A stretch of 43,469 nt of DNA from an uncultured Acidimicrobiales bacterium (GTDB lineage: Bacteria; Actinomycetota; Acidimicrobiia; Acidimicrobiales; SHLQ01), in NCBI GenBank assembly GCA_938038785.1, contig CALHTB010000040.1:1-43469 (forward strand), written 5' to 3'. The notes beneath the pieces were generated by a model, which made no database searches, was not told the origin of the DNA, and saw only the letters and a program-made list of their open reading frames with translations. Shown one piece after another: positions 25,965-34,598 of this stretch. The translations under genes and the position numbers were made by a program. Positions within the stretch are counted from its first letter, which is position 1. Each line of letters opens with the position of its first letter.

Positions 25965-26396
25965 TTATTGGGTGGTCTTTGACTTCCAGGCGTCGAGGGC
26001 GGCTTGGAGTTCGTCGAGCGTTTCGACCAGGTGGTCGAGTGACTCCTCCATCATCAGGTTGATCTTTTCGTCGTTCGGAAACCGGCGACGCCAATCCGAG
26101 AAATAGCCGATCGAGAACTTGCCATTTGCGAAGGCGTAGCCCAGCTCCCACGCGGTGCCATCGTCGGTGGTGATGCCGTTGAGATTGGCAACGATCAGGG
26201 TGCAGTTGTCGATGCCTTGCTTGTCGTTGAGAAAAATCTCTCTCGCGTTGTCAGCGGTCTTCGGCGGGTTGTCGCGGTGGGGCAGAAACGTGTCGAACCC
26301 GGAGTTGCGAACAAGCTCGTCCATGGTCTCAATCCACCATCGCTCACCCTCATCAAAAAGCGGGCCGGCCATGTACACAAGTGGCGTCTCAGACAT
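25965..26396 (-). CDS. Nucleoside 2-deoxyribosyltransferase-like protein
   Basis: A 143-residue protein with the family's N-terminal YMAGPLFDEGERWW, a middle DNAREIFLNDKQGIDNCTLIVANLNG, and DDGTAWELGYAFANGK. The last holds the catalytic Glu region of N-deoxyribosyltransferases. These enzymes move deoxyribose between bases in nucleoside salvage; related proteins hydrolyse modified nucleotides, so the exact reaction is open. No signal peptide is present. The gamma-glutamylcyclotransferase-like gene lies 41 bases upstream on the same strand. Confidence 0.88.
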   Translation of the reverse strand: MSETPLVYMAGPLFDEGERWWIETMDELVRNSGFDTFLPHRDNPPKTADNAREIFLNDKQGIDNCTLIVANLNGITTDDGTAWELGYAFANGKFSIGYFSDWRRRFPNDEKINLMMEESLDHLVETLDELQAALDAWKSKTTQ

Positions 26397-26437
26397 GTTC
26401 CAAGTCTTCCACGAGCGGTTGAGGGAAACGAGGTTTC

Positions 26438-26920
26438 CTATCTGGTTATATCGATTTCGCCGTCGGACTCGTCGTTGCGCAAAGTTCTCGCCTTCGCCTC
26501 GTCAAGGCGGTCTTCAATGGACACGCCGTCTTCTCGTCGGACCCGCTCGAACCAGTCGCCACTCTCTATGACCGTCGCTTCGCTGAGCAGTCCCGGAGGC
26601 GCCCAGTAGACCCACGCCTCATCGATTGTGTCGTCATCGTAGATAACTGTCGCCAAGCGTCGCTCGTAGAAATCCGGGTGCCCTTCGACAGCGTCAGCTG
26701 CGAGCAACGCGTCATCGCTTATCTCGAACACCTCACCTCTGACCGCAGTGTCTGCCACGCCGATTCCCGGGTACGGGCCAAAGTCGTACAGGGCGGCATT
26801 AGCAAGCCTCGCCAAACGGGACGAGATGATTTCGTCGGCGATTCGATGGTGGTAGTGCGTATCGCCCTCCGGTCCCCCAGCTGGAGTCCGGAGCGTCCCG
26901 TAGACGAACAAGTTTGGCAT
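26438..26920 (-). CDS. Gamma-glutamylcyclotransferase-like (AIG2/GGACT) protein
   Basis: This protein of 160 residues opens PNLFVYGTLR, the substrate-loop signature of the AIG2/GGCT fold. It continues to YPGIG and to DAVEGHPDFYERR, where the Glu is the expected general acid/base. Members release 5-oxoproline from gamma-glutamyl peptides or amines. The last 30 residues are charged and probably disordered. It is oriented with the deoxyribosyltransferase-like gene and is divergent from the cytidylyltransferase gene across a 128-base gap. Confidence 0.88.
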   Translation of the reverse strand: MPNLFVYGTLRTPAGGPEGDTHYHHRIADEIISSRLARLANAALYDFGPYPGIGVADTAVRGEVFEISDDALLAADAVEGHPDFYERRLATVIYDDDTIDEAWVYWAPPGLLSEATVIESGDWFERVRREDGVSIEDRLDEAKARTLRNDESDGEIDITR

Positions 26921-27048
26921 GACTGAACGCTAGCGGTGCGGTGATTGGCTCGGGGAGTACCCGCCCGGGATGATCTGTGTGCTCGAACTCGTCCAACGTT
27001 CAAATGATGATGGAGGTCGTGAGTGGAGCGCGGGACTACATTGTCGCC

Positions 27049-27738
27049 ATGTCGAACAAGATCGTTGCCCTCGTCCCGATGCGCCATTCGAGCGAGAGGG
27101 TACCTGGCAAGAACTACCGGATGTTCGGTGACGCTCCCCTGTTTCACCACATCGTGACCACGCTGCTCAATTGTCCCTCGATTGACGAGATCATCATCGA
27201 CACCGACAGCCCAACGATCCAAGAGCAGTGCGCTGAAACGTTCCCCACCGTCCGTGTCATCGAACGACCCGAGGATCTGCGGGCTGGCGAGATTCCGATG
27301 AACCGCATCATCGAGCACGACCTTGGGTTCACCGACGCCGACACGATCGTGCAGACCCACTCGACAAACCCACTGCTGGGTGCTGACGCGATCGAGGAAG
27401 CCATTCGCGTCTACCGAGAAGAGGACTGCGATTCGGTATTCACCGTCACTCGTTTGCAGCAGCGGCTGTGGGACGGCGACGTCAAGCCGGTCAACCACGA
27501 CCCAACCGAGTTGCTTCGCACCCAAGACTTGCCTCCACTGTTCATCGAGAACTCGTGTGCGTTCGTGTTCAGCAGAGAGCTGATCTTGTCGACCGGGTCA
27601 CGCATCGGCGTGAACCCGAGGATGGTCGAAACCGACCCAACCGGCTCACTCGATATCGACGAGGAACCTGACTTCGTTCTGGCCGAGGCCATGTGGAAAG
27701 TCCGGGTAGCCAGCCGCCGAGCAGAGGACGAAAAGTAA
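27049..27738 (+). CDS. Acylneuraminate cytidylyltransferase-family protein
   Basis: This 229-residue enzyme of the CMP-sugar synthetase (NeuA/KdsB-like) family is expected to activate an acidic sugar with CTP. Motifs are VALVPMRHSSERVPGKNYR (the nucleotide loop), DEIIIDTDSP, QTHSTNPLL and the metal-binding region SLDIDEEPDF. The first loop has RHSSERVPGKN in place of the common RGGSKRIPGKN, so the substrate may not be a standard sialic acid. The frame is open to 26977, but the ATG at 27049 begins at homology. Its stop overlaps the next start (TAATG), which indicates a coupled operon. Confidence 0.88.
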   Translation: MSNKIVALVPMRHSSERVPGKNYRMFGDAPLFHHIVTTLLNCPSIDEIIIDTDSPTIQEQCAETFPTVRVIERPEDLRAGEIPMNRIIEHDLGFTDADTIVQTHSTNPLLGADAIEEAIRVYREEDCDSVFTVTRLQQRLWDGDVKPVNHDPTELLRTQDLPPLFIENSCAFVFSRELILSTGSRIGVNPRMVETDPTGSLDIDEEPDFVLAEAMWKVRVASRRAEDEK

Positions 27739-28667
27739 TGACAAAGGTCGCCGTAACCTGCACCCACCTGATCCGCGACATCGATGGCTACCGCCAGTCG
27801 TTCGCCGATGCCGGCTTGGACCTAGTGCTGCCCGATGTACCTGGCCAGGAGCTGGCAGGCGACGAGCTCGTGGCTGCAATGGACGGCATTGTTGGAGTCG
27901 TCGCGGGCGACGACCAGTTCACCGACGAAGTTATGGCTCAGCTGCCGGACCTCAAAGTCATCTCAAAGTGGGGAATCGGCCTCGACGGTATCGACCTCCC
28001 ACGTGCCGCCGACCGAGGCATTACCGTCACGAATACTCCGGGCATGTTCGGACACGAAGTGGCCGAACAAGGTCTTGGCTACCTGTTTGCCTTAGTGCGC
28101 GGCATCGTCGACGTCGACCGCGAGGTTCGCGCTGGCGGCTGGCCAAAGCCAGTGGGCCGCTCCATCGGCGCGTTGTCGGCCATGGTCCTCGGCCTGGGCG
28201 ACGTTGGAAAGACGCTGTCAACAAAGCTCCAGGCCCTCGGCGTAACCGTAAGTGGCTCCGACCCATCGCCGGCCGCCGCCGAGTTTGGCGCCACCAACGG
28301 CATCGCGATCGGAGACGCTGCAACCCTCGCGCAAGAGGTCGACGTGGTCATGATCACCGCGCCGCTCAACAATGCAACTCGTGGCATGGTCGACGCTGCG
28401 TTCATTGGCGCCATGAAGCCCGGCTCGTGGCTCATCAACGTTGGCCGCGGCCCGATCGTGGTGGGAAGCGCTGTCGCCGACGCTGTCGAGTCTGGCCACC
28501 TGGCCGGAGCAGCACTCGACGTGTTCGAGATCGAACCACTCGTCGACGAACGCATTCGCAACCTCCCGAACATGATCCTGGGTTCCCACAACGCGTCAAA
28601 CACCTACGAGGCGTGCCACCGCACCCATGAACGGGCGATCGCGAACCTGATTGACAATCTTCCGTAG
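27738..28667 (+). CDS. D-2-hydroxyacid dehydrogenase (phosphoglycerate dehydrogenase-like)
   Basis: At 309 residues it is an NAD-dependent dehydrogenase of the SerA-like family without the C-terminal regulatory domains. The nucleotide motif is GLGDVG near residue 154. The catalytic Arg is in INVGRGPIV, the Glu in DVFEIEPL and the His in LGSHNAS. The N-terminal domain has SKWGIGLDGIDLPRAADRGI. Placed between a cytidylyltransferase and an acyl carrier protein, it may oxidise or reduce a glycerate-like unit or a sugar acid for glycan assembly. That role is inferred from context only. It overlaps the upstream gene by one base. Confidence 0.9.
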   Translation: MTKVAVTCTHLIRDIDGYRQSFADAGLDLVLPDVPGQELAGDELVAAMDGIVGVVAGDDQFTDEVMAQLPDLKVISKWGIGLDGIDLPRAADRGITVTNTPGMFGHEVAEQGLGYLFALVRGIVDVDREVRAGGWPKPVGRSIGALSAMVLGLGDVGKTLSTKLQALGVTVSGSDPSPAAAEFGATNGIAIGDAATLAQEVDVVMITAPLNNATRGMVDAAFIGAMKPGSWLINVGRGPIVVGSAVADAVESGHLAGAALDVFEIEPLVDERIRNLPNMILGSHNASNTYEACHRTHERAIANLIDNLP

Positions 28668-28738
28668 CCTGTCGATTCGATTTGCGGGAAACGGGCTAGA
28701 TTCGCTCTGTTACCGCTACGGATGACAGAAGGAAAGAC

Positions 28739-28972
28739 ATGTCTGACAAGTTGATCGAATTGTTCTCGGAGGGGCTTGGGGTCCCGGCCGATGAGTTGTC
28801 GGATGAAACCGCCCCAGACAACACCCCCCAATGGGATTCGCTGGCGGCCATGTCGATGGTGACCTTGCTCGAGGACGGGTTCGACACCCGACTCAAGACC
28901 AAGGACATTATGAAGATGCGCTCGATCGGCCTAGCCCGCGAGGTTCTGCGCGACAAAGGCATCGACGTCTAA
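28739..28972 (+). CDS. Acyl carrier protein
   Basis: This acidic, helical protein of 77 residues has the phosphopantetheine site in WDSLAAM, with Ser at about position 34. A four-helix carrier pattern follows: MSMVTLLEDGFDTRLKTKDIMKMRSIGLAREVL. The ATG at 28739 has AGAAGGAAAG just upstream. It lies 4 bases before the FkbH-like gene, so it is the likely carrier loaded by that enzyme, not the carrier of fatty-acid synthesis. The 71-base gap before it may hold a second promoter. Confidence 0.92.
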   Translation: MSDKLIELFSEGLGVPADELSDETAPDNTPQWDSLAAMSMVTLLEDGFDTRLKTKDIMKMRSIGLAREVLRDKGIDV

Positions 28973-28976
28973 CCCA

Positions 28977-30668
28977 ATGGCTGAAGCGACCGAAGCTTCC
29001 GACCGAGTCATCGGATTTGCCGGGAGTTTCACGACCCAACCAATCGGCGATCTGGTTGCCTCGATGGGCCACACCGTTGTCCATGCCGACTACAACCAAA
29101 TCTTCACCACATGCCTCGACCCAGCATCGGCGTTCGAGGGTGAGTCTGTTTCACACCTTGTCGTTCTGTGGCGCATCGAAGACGTCTTCGAAAATGACAT
29201 GGTTGCGTTGCTCAACGGCGAGGCCGAAGCTGCGGTGCGGCTTGTCGACCAATCGATCGAACTTGCCCGCCTCGTGTGCGGTGTGCCAAACGCTCACGGC
29301 ATCCCCGTCACCCTTGGCCTACCTCCGACTCCGGTCGGTTTGGGGATCGACCCGATCGACACCTCGACCAGCACGGTTGTATCCCCGGTCGTCGCCGAGA
29401 TCCGCAAGGCAGTGATCGCCGAGGCTGAGAAGGAATCAGCCGTTCGATTGATCGACCACGGACGCCTCGTCGACGTCATTGGTGGAAACGCCTCCCACGA
29501 CCACCGCAATCAGTTGCTCTACCGCCAGCCCTATCGAACCAAGCTGAACCAACTGCTAGCAGCCGAACTCGACCGGGTCATCGAATCGGTGTCCGTGGCA
29601 GCCCCGAAGGTCCTCGTGCTCGACTGCGACGGCACCCTCTGGGACGGCATCGTCGGCGAAGACGGCATCTCGGGAATCGCAATCGGCGACACTTTTCCCG
29701 GCAGCGCGTTCCGCGAGTTTCAGCTTGCGGTCAAACAGCTTGAGCGCCGAGGAATCATGCTCGCCATCGCGTCGAAGAACGAGGCCGAATCGGTTGACGA
29801 GGTCTTCGAGAAGCGCCCAGAGATGGTGCTTCAGCACAACGACATTGCCGCATGGCGGGTCAATTGGACCAACAAGTCGCAGAACATCCGCGAGATCGCC
29901 GACGAGCTCAACATCGGGCTCGACAGCGTCGTCTTTGTCGACGACAGCAACTTCGAAGTTGAAGAGGTTCGTACCGCGCTGCCGATGGTGCGGGTACTGC
30001 AGGTTCCCGAAGATCCTGAAGACCTGCCCGCGTTACTCAGCGAGTCGGGTTTGTTTCGGAACCTCACCGCCACAAATGAAGATCGCAACCGAACGCAGAT
30101 GATGCTCACCGAGCGCAAACGAGACGCGGCTGCGGACACGGCCATGTCGCATGAGGACTTCCTCGCATCTCTTGACCTGTCGGTCGTCATCGACACCGAC
30201 AACGAGGAGAGCCTGGGCCGCATCACCCAGCTCATCAACAAGACCAATCAGTTCAACCTCACGACCGTGCGCCGCACCGAAGCCGATGTACTGGCGTTGA
30301 TGCAAAGCGACAAGCACCGCGTCTATTCCGCGTCGGTGACCGACCGGTTCGGTTCGTACGGACTCGTCGGAATTGCGATCGTCGATGCGACCGATAGTTC
30401 GACCCACGAGATCGACTCGCTGATGATGAGCTGCCGGGTGCTTCGCCGCGGTATCGAGTCGACGATTATTCATCACGTTTGCAATGAAGCTGCGAACGCT
30501 GGTGCAACGAACGTGCTCGGCCGGTTCATTCCCACCGCCAAGAACGCCCAAGTCGCTCCGCTCTATCCCGACCACGGCTTCGACGCCACCGACTCCGAAG
30601 GCGTCTTCATCCGTCAATTGCCGTACATCGAAGCAGCACCATCGCACATCGAGATCAGCTATGGCTAA
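28977..30668 (+). CDS. FkbH-like HAD-IIIC protein (glyceryl-ACP-forming type)
   Basis: This 563-residue protein has three parts. The N-terminal part (about 1-195) is divergent and SGNH-like. A HAD phosphatase domain has the nucleophile motif LDCDGTLWDG (Asp at about 216 and 218) and later VFVDDSNFE. A GNAT-like C-terminus (about 395-555) ends with MSCRVLRRGIE and GRFIPTAKNAQV. FkbH proteins dephosphorylate 1,3-bisphosphoglycerate and load the glyceryl unit onto a carrier protein; the adjacent ACP fits this exactly. In polysaccharide clusters such units feed unusual sugar substituents. Its end overlaps the VOC gene by 8 bases. Confidence 0.92.
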   Translation: MAEATEASDRVIGFAGSFTTQPIGDLVASMGHTVVHADYNQIFTTCLDPASAFEGESVSHLVVLWRIEDVFENDMVALLNGEAEAAVRLVDQSIELARLVCGVPNAHGIPVTLGLPPTPVGLGIDPIDTSTSTVVSPVVAEIRKAVIAEAEKESAVRLIDHGRLVDVIGGNASHDHRNQLLYRQPYRTKLNQLLAAELDRVIESVSVAAPKVLVLDCDGTLWDGIVGEDGISGIAIGDTFPGSAFREFQLAVKQLERRGIMLAIASKNEAESVDEVFEKRPEMVLQHNDIAAWRVNWTNKSQNIREIADELNIGLDSVVFVDDSNFEVEEVRTALPMVRVLQVPEDPEDLPALLSESGLFRNLTATNEDRNRTQMMLTERKRDAAADTAMSHEDFLASLDLSVVIDTDNEESLGRITQLINKTNQFNLTTVRRTEADVLALMQSDKHRVYSASVTDRFGSYGLVGIAIVDATDSSTHEIDSLMMSCRVLRRGIESTIIHHVCNEAANAGATNVLGRFIPTAKNAQVAPLYPDHGFDATDSEGVFIRQLPYIEAAPSHIEISYG

Positions 30669-31086
30669 CTCCCCTACCACTGGGCCGCTGCACCACATTG
30701 GCTACGTCGTGGCCGACATGGACCGTGGACTTCGCCAGTTTCAAGACGAAGGCGCGGTGCTCGAGGTGGGCCCAACGAGCGACCCGATCCAAAAGGTCAT
30801 CTGCGCGCTGCTGCGCTTGCCCGACGGAAGCGCTATCGAGCTTGTCGCACCCATCGACCCCGAAGACTCGCCCGTCAGCAGCCGTCTTCGTCGCGGCGGC
30901 GGCTTCGATCATCTGTGTTTCAGCGTTGACGACGTTGAAGCTGCTCTTGTAGCCGAGGACGAGCTGGGTTCGATGATCGTGTGTGAGCCCGTGTACGCCG
31001 TCACGTTCGACCGCACGATCGGATTCGTCCTTCGCCGCTCGGGCATGCTCATCGAGTACATGAGCAACACCGCACCCACCACCTGA
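30661..31086 (+). CDS. VOC (glyoxalase-like) family protein
   Basis: From the ATG at 30661 it has 141 residues. It carries the VOC pattern LHHIGYVVADMDRGLRQFQ at the start, where the metal ligand His is. Then come LRLPDGSAIELVAPI and FDHLCFSVDDVEAAL for the second half, and GMLIEYM for the last ligand region. VOC enzymes include epimerases, lyases and dioxygenases; members close to methylmalonyl-CoA epimerase often accompany FkbH genes. Its start overlaps the FkbH stop, so the two are coupled. The longer open frame from 30484 lies inside the FkbH gene and is rejected. Confidence 0.86.
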   Translation: MANSPTTGPLHHIGYVVADMDRGLRQFQDEGAVLEVGPTSDPIQKVICALLRLPDGSAIELVAPIDPEDSPVSSRLRRGGGFDHLCFSVDDVEAALVAEDELGSMIVCEPVYAVTFDRTIGFVLRRSGMLIEYMSNTAPTT

Positions 31087-31098
31087 CCCAAGGCCCTC

Positions 31099-32010
31099 AT
31101 GACCGTCACAGACATTCCCGACATTGCCGCAGCCATCACCGAGCGCTACCCGATCATCCAAAACGGTTTGCTCCCCCAGTGGCAAAAGCCCGGCGACCCC
31201 GAGTGGGACGCAGCGCAATGGGCGTTGAAGTACGTTCTGAACTCAGTCGAAGATCGCGAGGGCATCGACCAAGCGGTCGACTCATTTGCCCAGACCAGCA
31301 TCGACTTCCTGCGACTGCAGGCTCGATTTCGCCAGACCCGCAAGTATGCGCGTACCAGCACCGAAGGCTTGGTCGACGAGCTCTACAGCGACCCCGAGGA
31401 GATGCAGGGCCACTACCTCGATGGCCTCGCCATGACCTACGCCATGTGGCCAAACCATGCGAAACTCCTCGACTTCTACCGTCGAGAGTTCGTTGCGTCG
31501 TTGCCAGACGAACCGGTGTCGATGGAGATCGGCCCTGGGCATGGGTTGCTCGGCTTCACTCTTTTGTCCGACCGGCCCGCTGCCCGCTACGTGGGAGTTG
31601 ATATCAGCGAACCAGCGCTTGCCTTTATCGGCGATGCGTTCGCTGCAAACGGAATGGACGCCGACATCGAGCTCATTGCTGGGGACGCGACGAACCTCTC
31701 CGACGAACGAATCCCTAGTCAGGCCGATTCGATTGTGTGTTGCGAAGTGCTCGAACACGTCGACGACCCGGCCATGATTCTGCAGGCGGTACGGAGCCGG
31801 CTCGCCCCTGGTGGACGTACGTTCCTCTCAACGGTCGCCAACCTCGAAGCCATCGACCATGTGTACCTCTACGAAGACGTCGGCCAGATTCGCACGATGA
31901 TCGAGGCGAACGGACTTCGCATCGTCGACGACCGCCCAATGGAACTACCGGGCGATGATTCTGAGGGTTTCACGCCACTCAATTACGCCTGCATTGCCGA
32001 ACTGGCATAG
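31099..32010 (+). CDS. SAM-dependent methyltransferase (class I)
   Basis: A 303-residue protein with a helical N-terminal part of about 135 residues, then a Rossmann methyltransferase domain. Motif I is MEIGPGHGLLGF, the acidic ribose-binding residue is in GVDIS, and the post-II/III region reads SIVCCEVLEHVDDP and LAPGGRTFLS. It follows the VOC gene by 12 bases and ends the first plus-strand operon. It probably methylates a sugar or acyl intermediate of the glycan pathway. It ends 6 bases from the convergent second methyltransferase gene. Confidence 0.88.
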   Translation: MTVTDIPDIAAAITERYPIIQNGLLPQWQKPGDPEWDAAQWALKYVLNSVEDREGIDQAVDSFAQTSIDFLRLQARFRQTRKYARTSTEGLVDELYSDPEEMQGHYLDGLAMTYAMWPNHAKLLDFYRREFVASLPDEPVSMEIGPGHGLLGFTLLSDRPAARYVGVDISEPALAFIGDAFAANGMDADIELIAGDATNLSDERIPSQADSIVCCEVLEHVDDPAMILQAVRSRLAPGGRTFLSTVANLEAIDHVYLYEDVGQIRTMIEANGLRIVDDRPMELPGDDSEGFTPLNYACIAELA

Positions 32011-32016
32011 CAGTAC

Positions 32017-32883
32017 CTACTTGCGGCAGAGCAACACCGATTTCTCGCCGCGCGAGAAGTAGGAGTCTTTGTCGTGCTCGGGAGGGTCGAGCACGTCGAC
32101 ACTCGAGAAACCAGCGGTCAACATGATGTCGATTAAGGCTTCGCGATCTGGGCGGAACTCCATGAGCTTTCGGATATGACCAGCGCTGACAGTCATCTGA
32201 TCCTTGTTGATGTACACGACGCCATTCCCGCGGAAACGATTCGGGCTCGCAAACGTCGGAGTGTCTGACTCAATCACGCACACCTCGTTCGTCGCCGCAT
32301 AGAGATTGCGGGCGAACAAGAGCGGGTTCTCCATGTGGTAGATGATCCCAAGACTAAAGACGATGTCGTAGGTCTGCGGGAGCTGATTGGCGAACGCAAC
32401 CTGTTCAAGATCGAGGCTAAACAGCCGCCCTTTGGCCTTCTCTGCGTATCCGAGGTAGTTCCACAACAGAGCAAACCGCTCAACACCGTTCTCACTGAGC
32501 TCGTACGCGTCAACCATGGTCGCACCCCAGTCGATCAGGCGGGTCGTGACAAACCCCTCGGATGCAGCAAGATCACACATCGACGCGTTTGGAAGTGTCT
32601 CGATCAATCCGTTTCGCTCGAGCCCCATGTGGATGAGCGCGAGCATCTCGTCGACGCGCCGAACATAAGCAGCGTAGGTATCGCTTCGCTCTTCGAGCTC
32701 AGCCACGCCGTGGTGATGACGCCACTTGCGATGCTTCAAGATGGCGGCGTGGAGATCTTCCTTTGGAGTATTTGCGTGCGCGGTGAGGTCGATCTCGGTG
32801 GGGCGGCTCGGCTCGACGAATTCACTTAGAGGTCGTGGCGAGAAGTGTTCGCCGAGTCGGTCGTCACGGGTGATCATGCTCAT
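32017..32883 (-). CDS. SAM-dependent methyltransferase (class I), convergent
   Basis: A 288-residue protein. Motif I reads MCDLAASEGFVTTRL, the acidic residue is in VDAYELSE, and the later motif is DIVFSLGIIYHMENPLLFARNL. It resembles methyltransferases of the TylF/DUF1698-like group seen in glycan and natural-product clusters. The C-terminal half has FRPDREALIDIMLTAGFSSVDVL, typical of this shape. It lies convergent to the other methyltransferase with only 6 bases between and shares no obvious close identity with it. Its own strand continues upstream to the small HTH gene. Confidence 0.85.
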   Translation of the reverse strand: MSMITRDDRLGEHFSPRPLSEFVEPSRPTEIDLTAHANTPKEDLHAAILKHRKWRHHHGVAELEERSDTYAAYVRRVDEMLALIHMGLERNGLIETLPNASMCDLAASEGFVTTRLIDWGATMVDAYELSENGVERFALLWNYLGYAEKAKGRLFSLDLEQVAFANQLPQTYDIVFSLGIIYHMENPLLFARNLYAATNEVCVIESDTPTFASPNRFRGNGVVYINKDQMTVSAGHIRKLMEFRPDREALIDIMLTAGFSSVDVLDPPEHDKDSYFSRGEKSVLLCRK

Positions 32884-32925
32884 AGTGACCGACTGTAGAC
32901 CGGCTCACAGCACGGGAAGTGCATG

Positions 32926-33318
32926 TCAGGAAATGCAGGCCTCAGCTGATCCCTTGTTGCACGGGTAGAGCAGATTTGGTGCGAACTCGAGGTAGTACGC
33001 CCACACGATGTCTTGGGTTGTCTCGAGCTGCATGCGCTTTCGACCTAGCTTCATGTAGCTCGCAACCGTGCTCACTGCCACGCCTATTTCCTTGGCCGTT
33101 TCAGCATCGGTGAAGCCTTGTGCCTTGCGGGCAACCGCGGTGAATTCGGGGTCGGTGAGAACAGCGAAGAGTCCACGCTTTGGCGGCAGCGACGGCGGAT
33201 CAGCAAGCAATGTCAATATCCAATTCACGAGGGCGTACAAGCAGGTTTGGGGACAGTAGACACGTTCGACGGGCACCGCGCAGCTCAAAACGCCAACTGA
33301 CCCCAGATTTAGTGACAA
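32926..33318 (-). CDS. Small helix-turn-helix protein (LuxR/sigma-4-like)
   Basis: The open frame has 130 codons from a TTG at 33318. Only the second half is recognisable: FTAVARKAQGFTDAETAKEI followed by GVAVSTVASYMKLGRKRMQ. This is a helix-turn-helix of the LuxR or sigma region-4 type. No receiver or sensor domain is present. The first 30 residues look poorly conserved, and a GTG at 33228 (NWILTLLADPP) would give a 100-residue protein. It is divergent from the GT2 gene, so it may control the glycan genes; this is inference. Confidence 0.6.
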   Translation of the reverse strand: MSLNLGSVGVLSCAVPVERVYCPQTCLYALVNWILTLLADPPSLPPKRGLFAVLTDPEFTAVARKAQGFTDAETAKEIGVAVSTVASYMKLGRKRMQLETTQDIVWAYYLEFAPNLLYPCNKGSAEACIS

Positions 33319-33413
33319 AAGCCATAGTTTCGCTGCAACCGCAGCTATCTCGACTTGAGAATCCGCCGCTCAACGTTGGGAGTTCCAGGGTTCGGCAGAT
33401 GGGTCGCAATACG

Positions 33414-34589
33414 ATGAGCAATATGACGATGGACGTCGCCGCAGTCGTGAACTTGCATCGGGAAGGAACAACTGCCGCGCCGTCGCTCATCAGCGCGTGG
33501 AGAGCCATTGAGAACGCTCGTGCGCACGGCCATTCCGCTCGTCTCGTGCTTGCACTCGATCGTTCGGACGAAGCAACCGAAGGCCTTGCGAAAGAGTGGG
33601 AAGACCGAGGTGCTCACCTTGTCTCGTGCAATGAGGGCGACCTCGGAGCTGCTCGTAACGCTGCGGTGCAAGAAGTCGATGCCGACTGGATTGCATTTCT
33701 CGATGCGGATGATCTTTGGAGCGAGAACTGGTTGACGGCTGCCGCCGAGGTCGCCTCCCAACTTCCGAGGCGACCAGGCCCTGACGTGCTGCACCCAGCC
33801 GTGAACGTGATCTTCGGCGACCACCACTCGCTGCTGCACCACCGGGCGTCCGATGACCCGTCCTTCTCATGGGCTCGGTTTCGCCTGCACAACGCCTGGA
33901 CCGCGCTGAGCGTCGCGCGTCGTAGCGACCTGCTCGAACTCCCCTACCCGCGCAACGTCCTCGTAGAAGGTTTCGGCTTCGAGGACTGGAGCTGGAATAT
34001 GGCAGTGCTCGACGCAGGTGGCCGACATCACGTCGTGCGCGACACCTGCCACTTCATCCGCCGCGTAACCGCTGGCTCGCTGCTCACATCCTCGGCTGAA
34101 GCACTGCGGAGTCCGTACCCGGTCGATGACATCGCGACCCGCCCGGTACTCGAACAGCTAAGCGAGCTGACACCAACCGACCCCAACCTTCCGCCAACCC
34201 ATCGCCACGCCGAGCACCATCTCTCCGCCGTTCTCCTGGAGCAAATTCGTCTGGCCGAGACCATCGAGCCAGCTGTTTCACAAACGGTCAATGGTCAGGG
34301 TCGGCCGCTCGCCTTGGCCCAAAACTTCAACACACACGTCACCGCACCACAGCGGGCACTCGAGTCCGTCGAACTCGCAATACACACGCAGGCACCTGCG
34401 TCACTTGCTGACGCGCTCGAAGGGTCAGCCGAGTTAGCCAGACTCTCCAAGCCCGAACAACACCGCATCGTCGCCGAAGTTCTTCGTTCGCCAGACTGCG
34501 GTTCACTACCCCGTGGAGACTCGCCCCTCGTCGAAGCCACGTTGCAGACCTACCCACAGCTCAACCGCAGCGAGACAAGTGAGGGTTAG
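33414..34589 (+). CDS. Family 2 glycosyltransferase
   Basis: From the ATG at 33414 it has 391 residues. A GT-A domain occupies about 5-210: VVNLHREG, CNEGDLGAARNAAV and the metal-binding LDADD, then EGFGFEDWSWNMAVL, the GT2 ED acceptor region. The last 180 residues are helical, with no known domain. Alternative starts at 33399 and 33423-33429 are possible. It is divergent from the HTH gene across about 95 bases. It is followed 9 bases later by an SDR gene, and the three-gene run probably builds one surface glycan unit. Confidence 0.85.
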   Translation: MSNMTMDVAAVVNLHREGTTAAPSLISAWRAIENARAHGHSARLVLALDRSDEATEGLAKEWEDRGAHLVSCNEGDLGAARNAAVQEVDADWIAFLDADDLWSENWLTAAAEVASQLPRRPGPDVLHPAVNVIFGDHHSLLHHRASDDPSFSWARFRLHNAWTALSVARRSDLLELPYPRNVLVEGFGFEDWSWNMAVLDAGGRHHVVRDTCHFIRRVTAGSLLTSSAEALRSPYPVDDIATRPVLEQLSELTPTDPNLPPTHRHAEHHLSAVLLEQIRLAETIEPAVSQTVNGQGRPLALAQNFNTHVTAPQRALESVELAIHTQAPASLADALEGSAELARLSKPEQHRIVAEVLRSPDCGSLPRGDSPLVEATLQTYPQLNRSETSEG

Positions 34590-34598
34590 GTTGTGGCC

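Noticed and set aside
26719..27525. Minus-strand open frame (268 codons)
   Set aside because: It is antisense to the cytidylyltransferase and overlaps the cyclotransferase-like gene in another frame.
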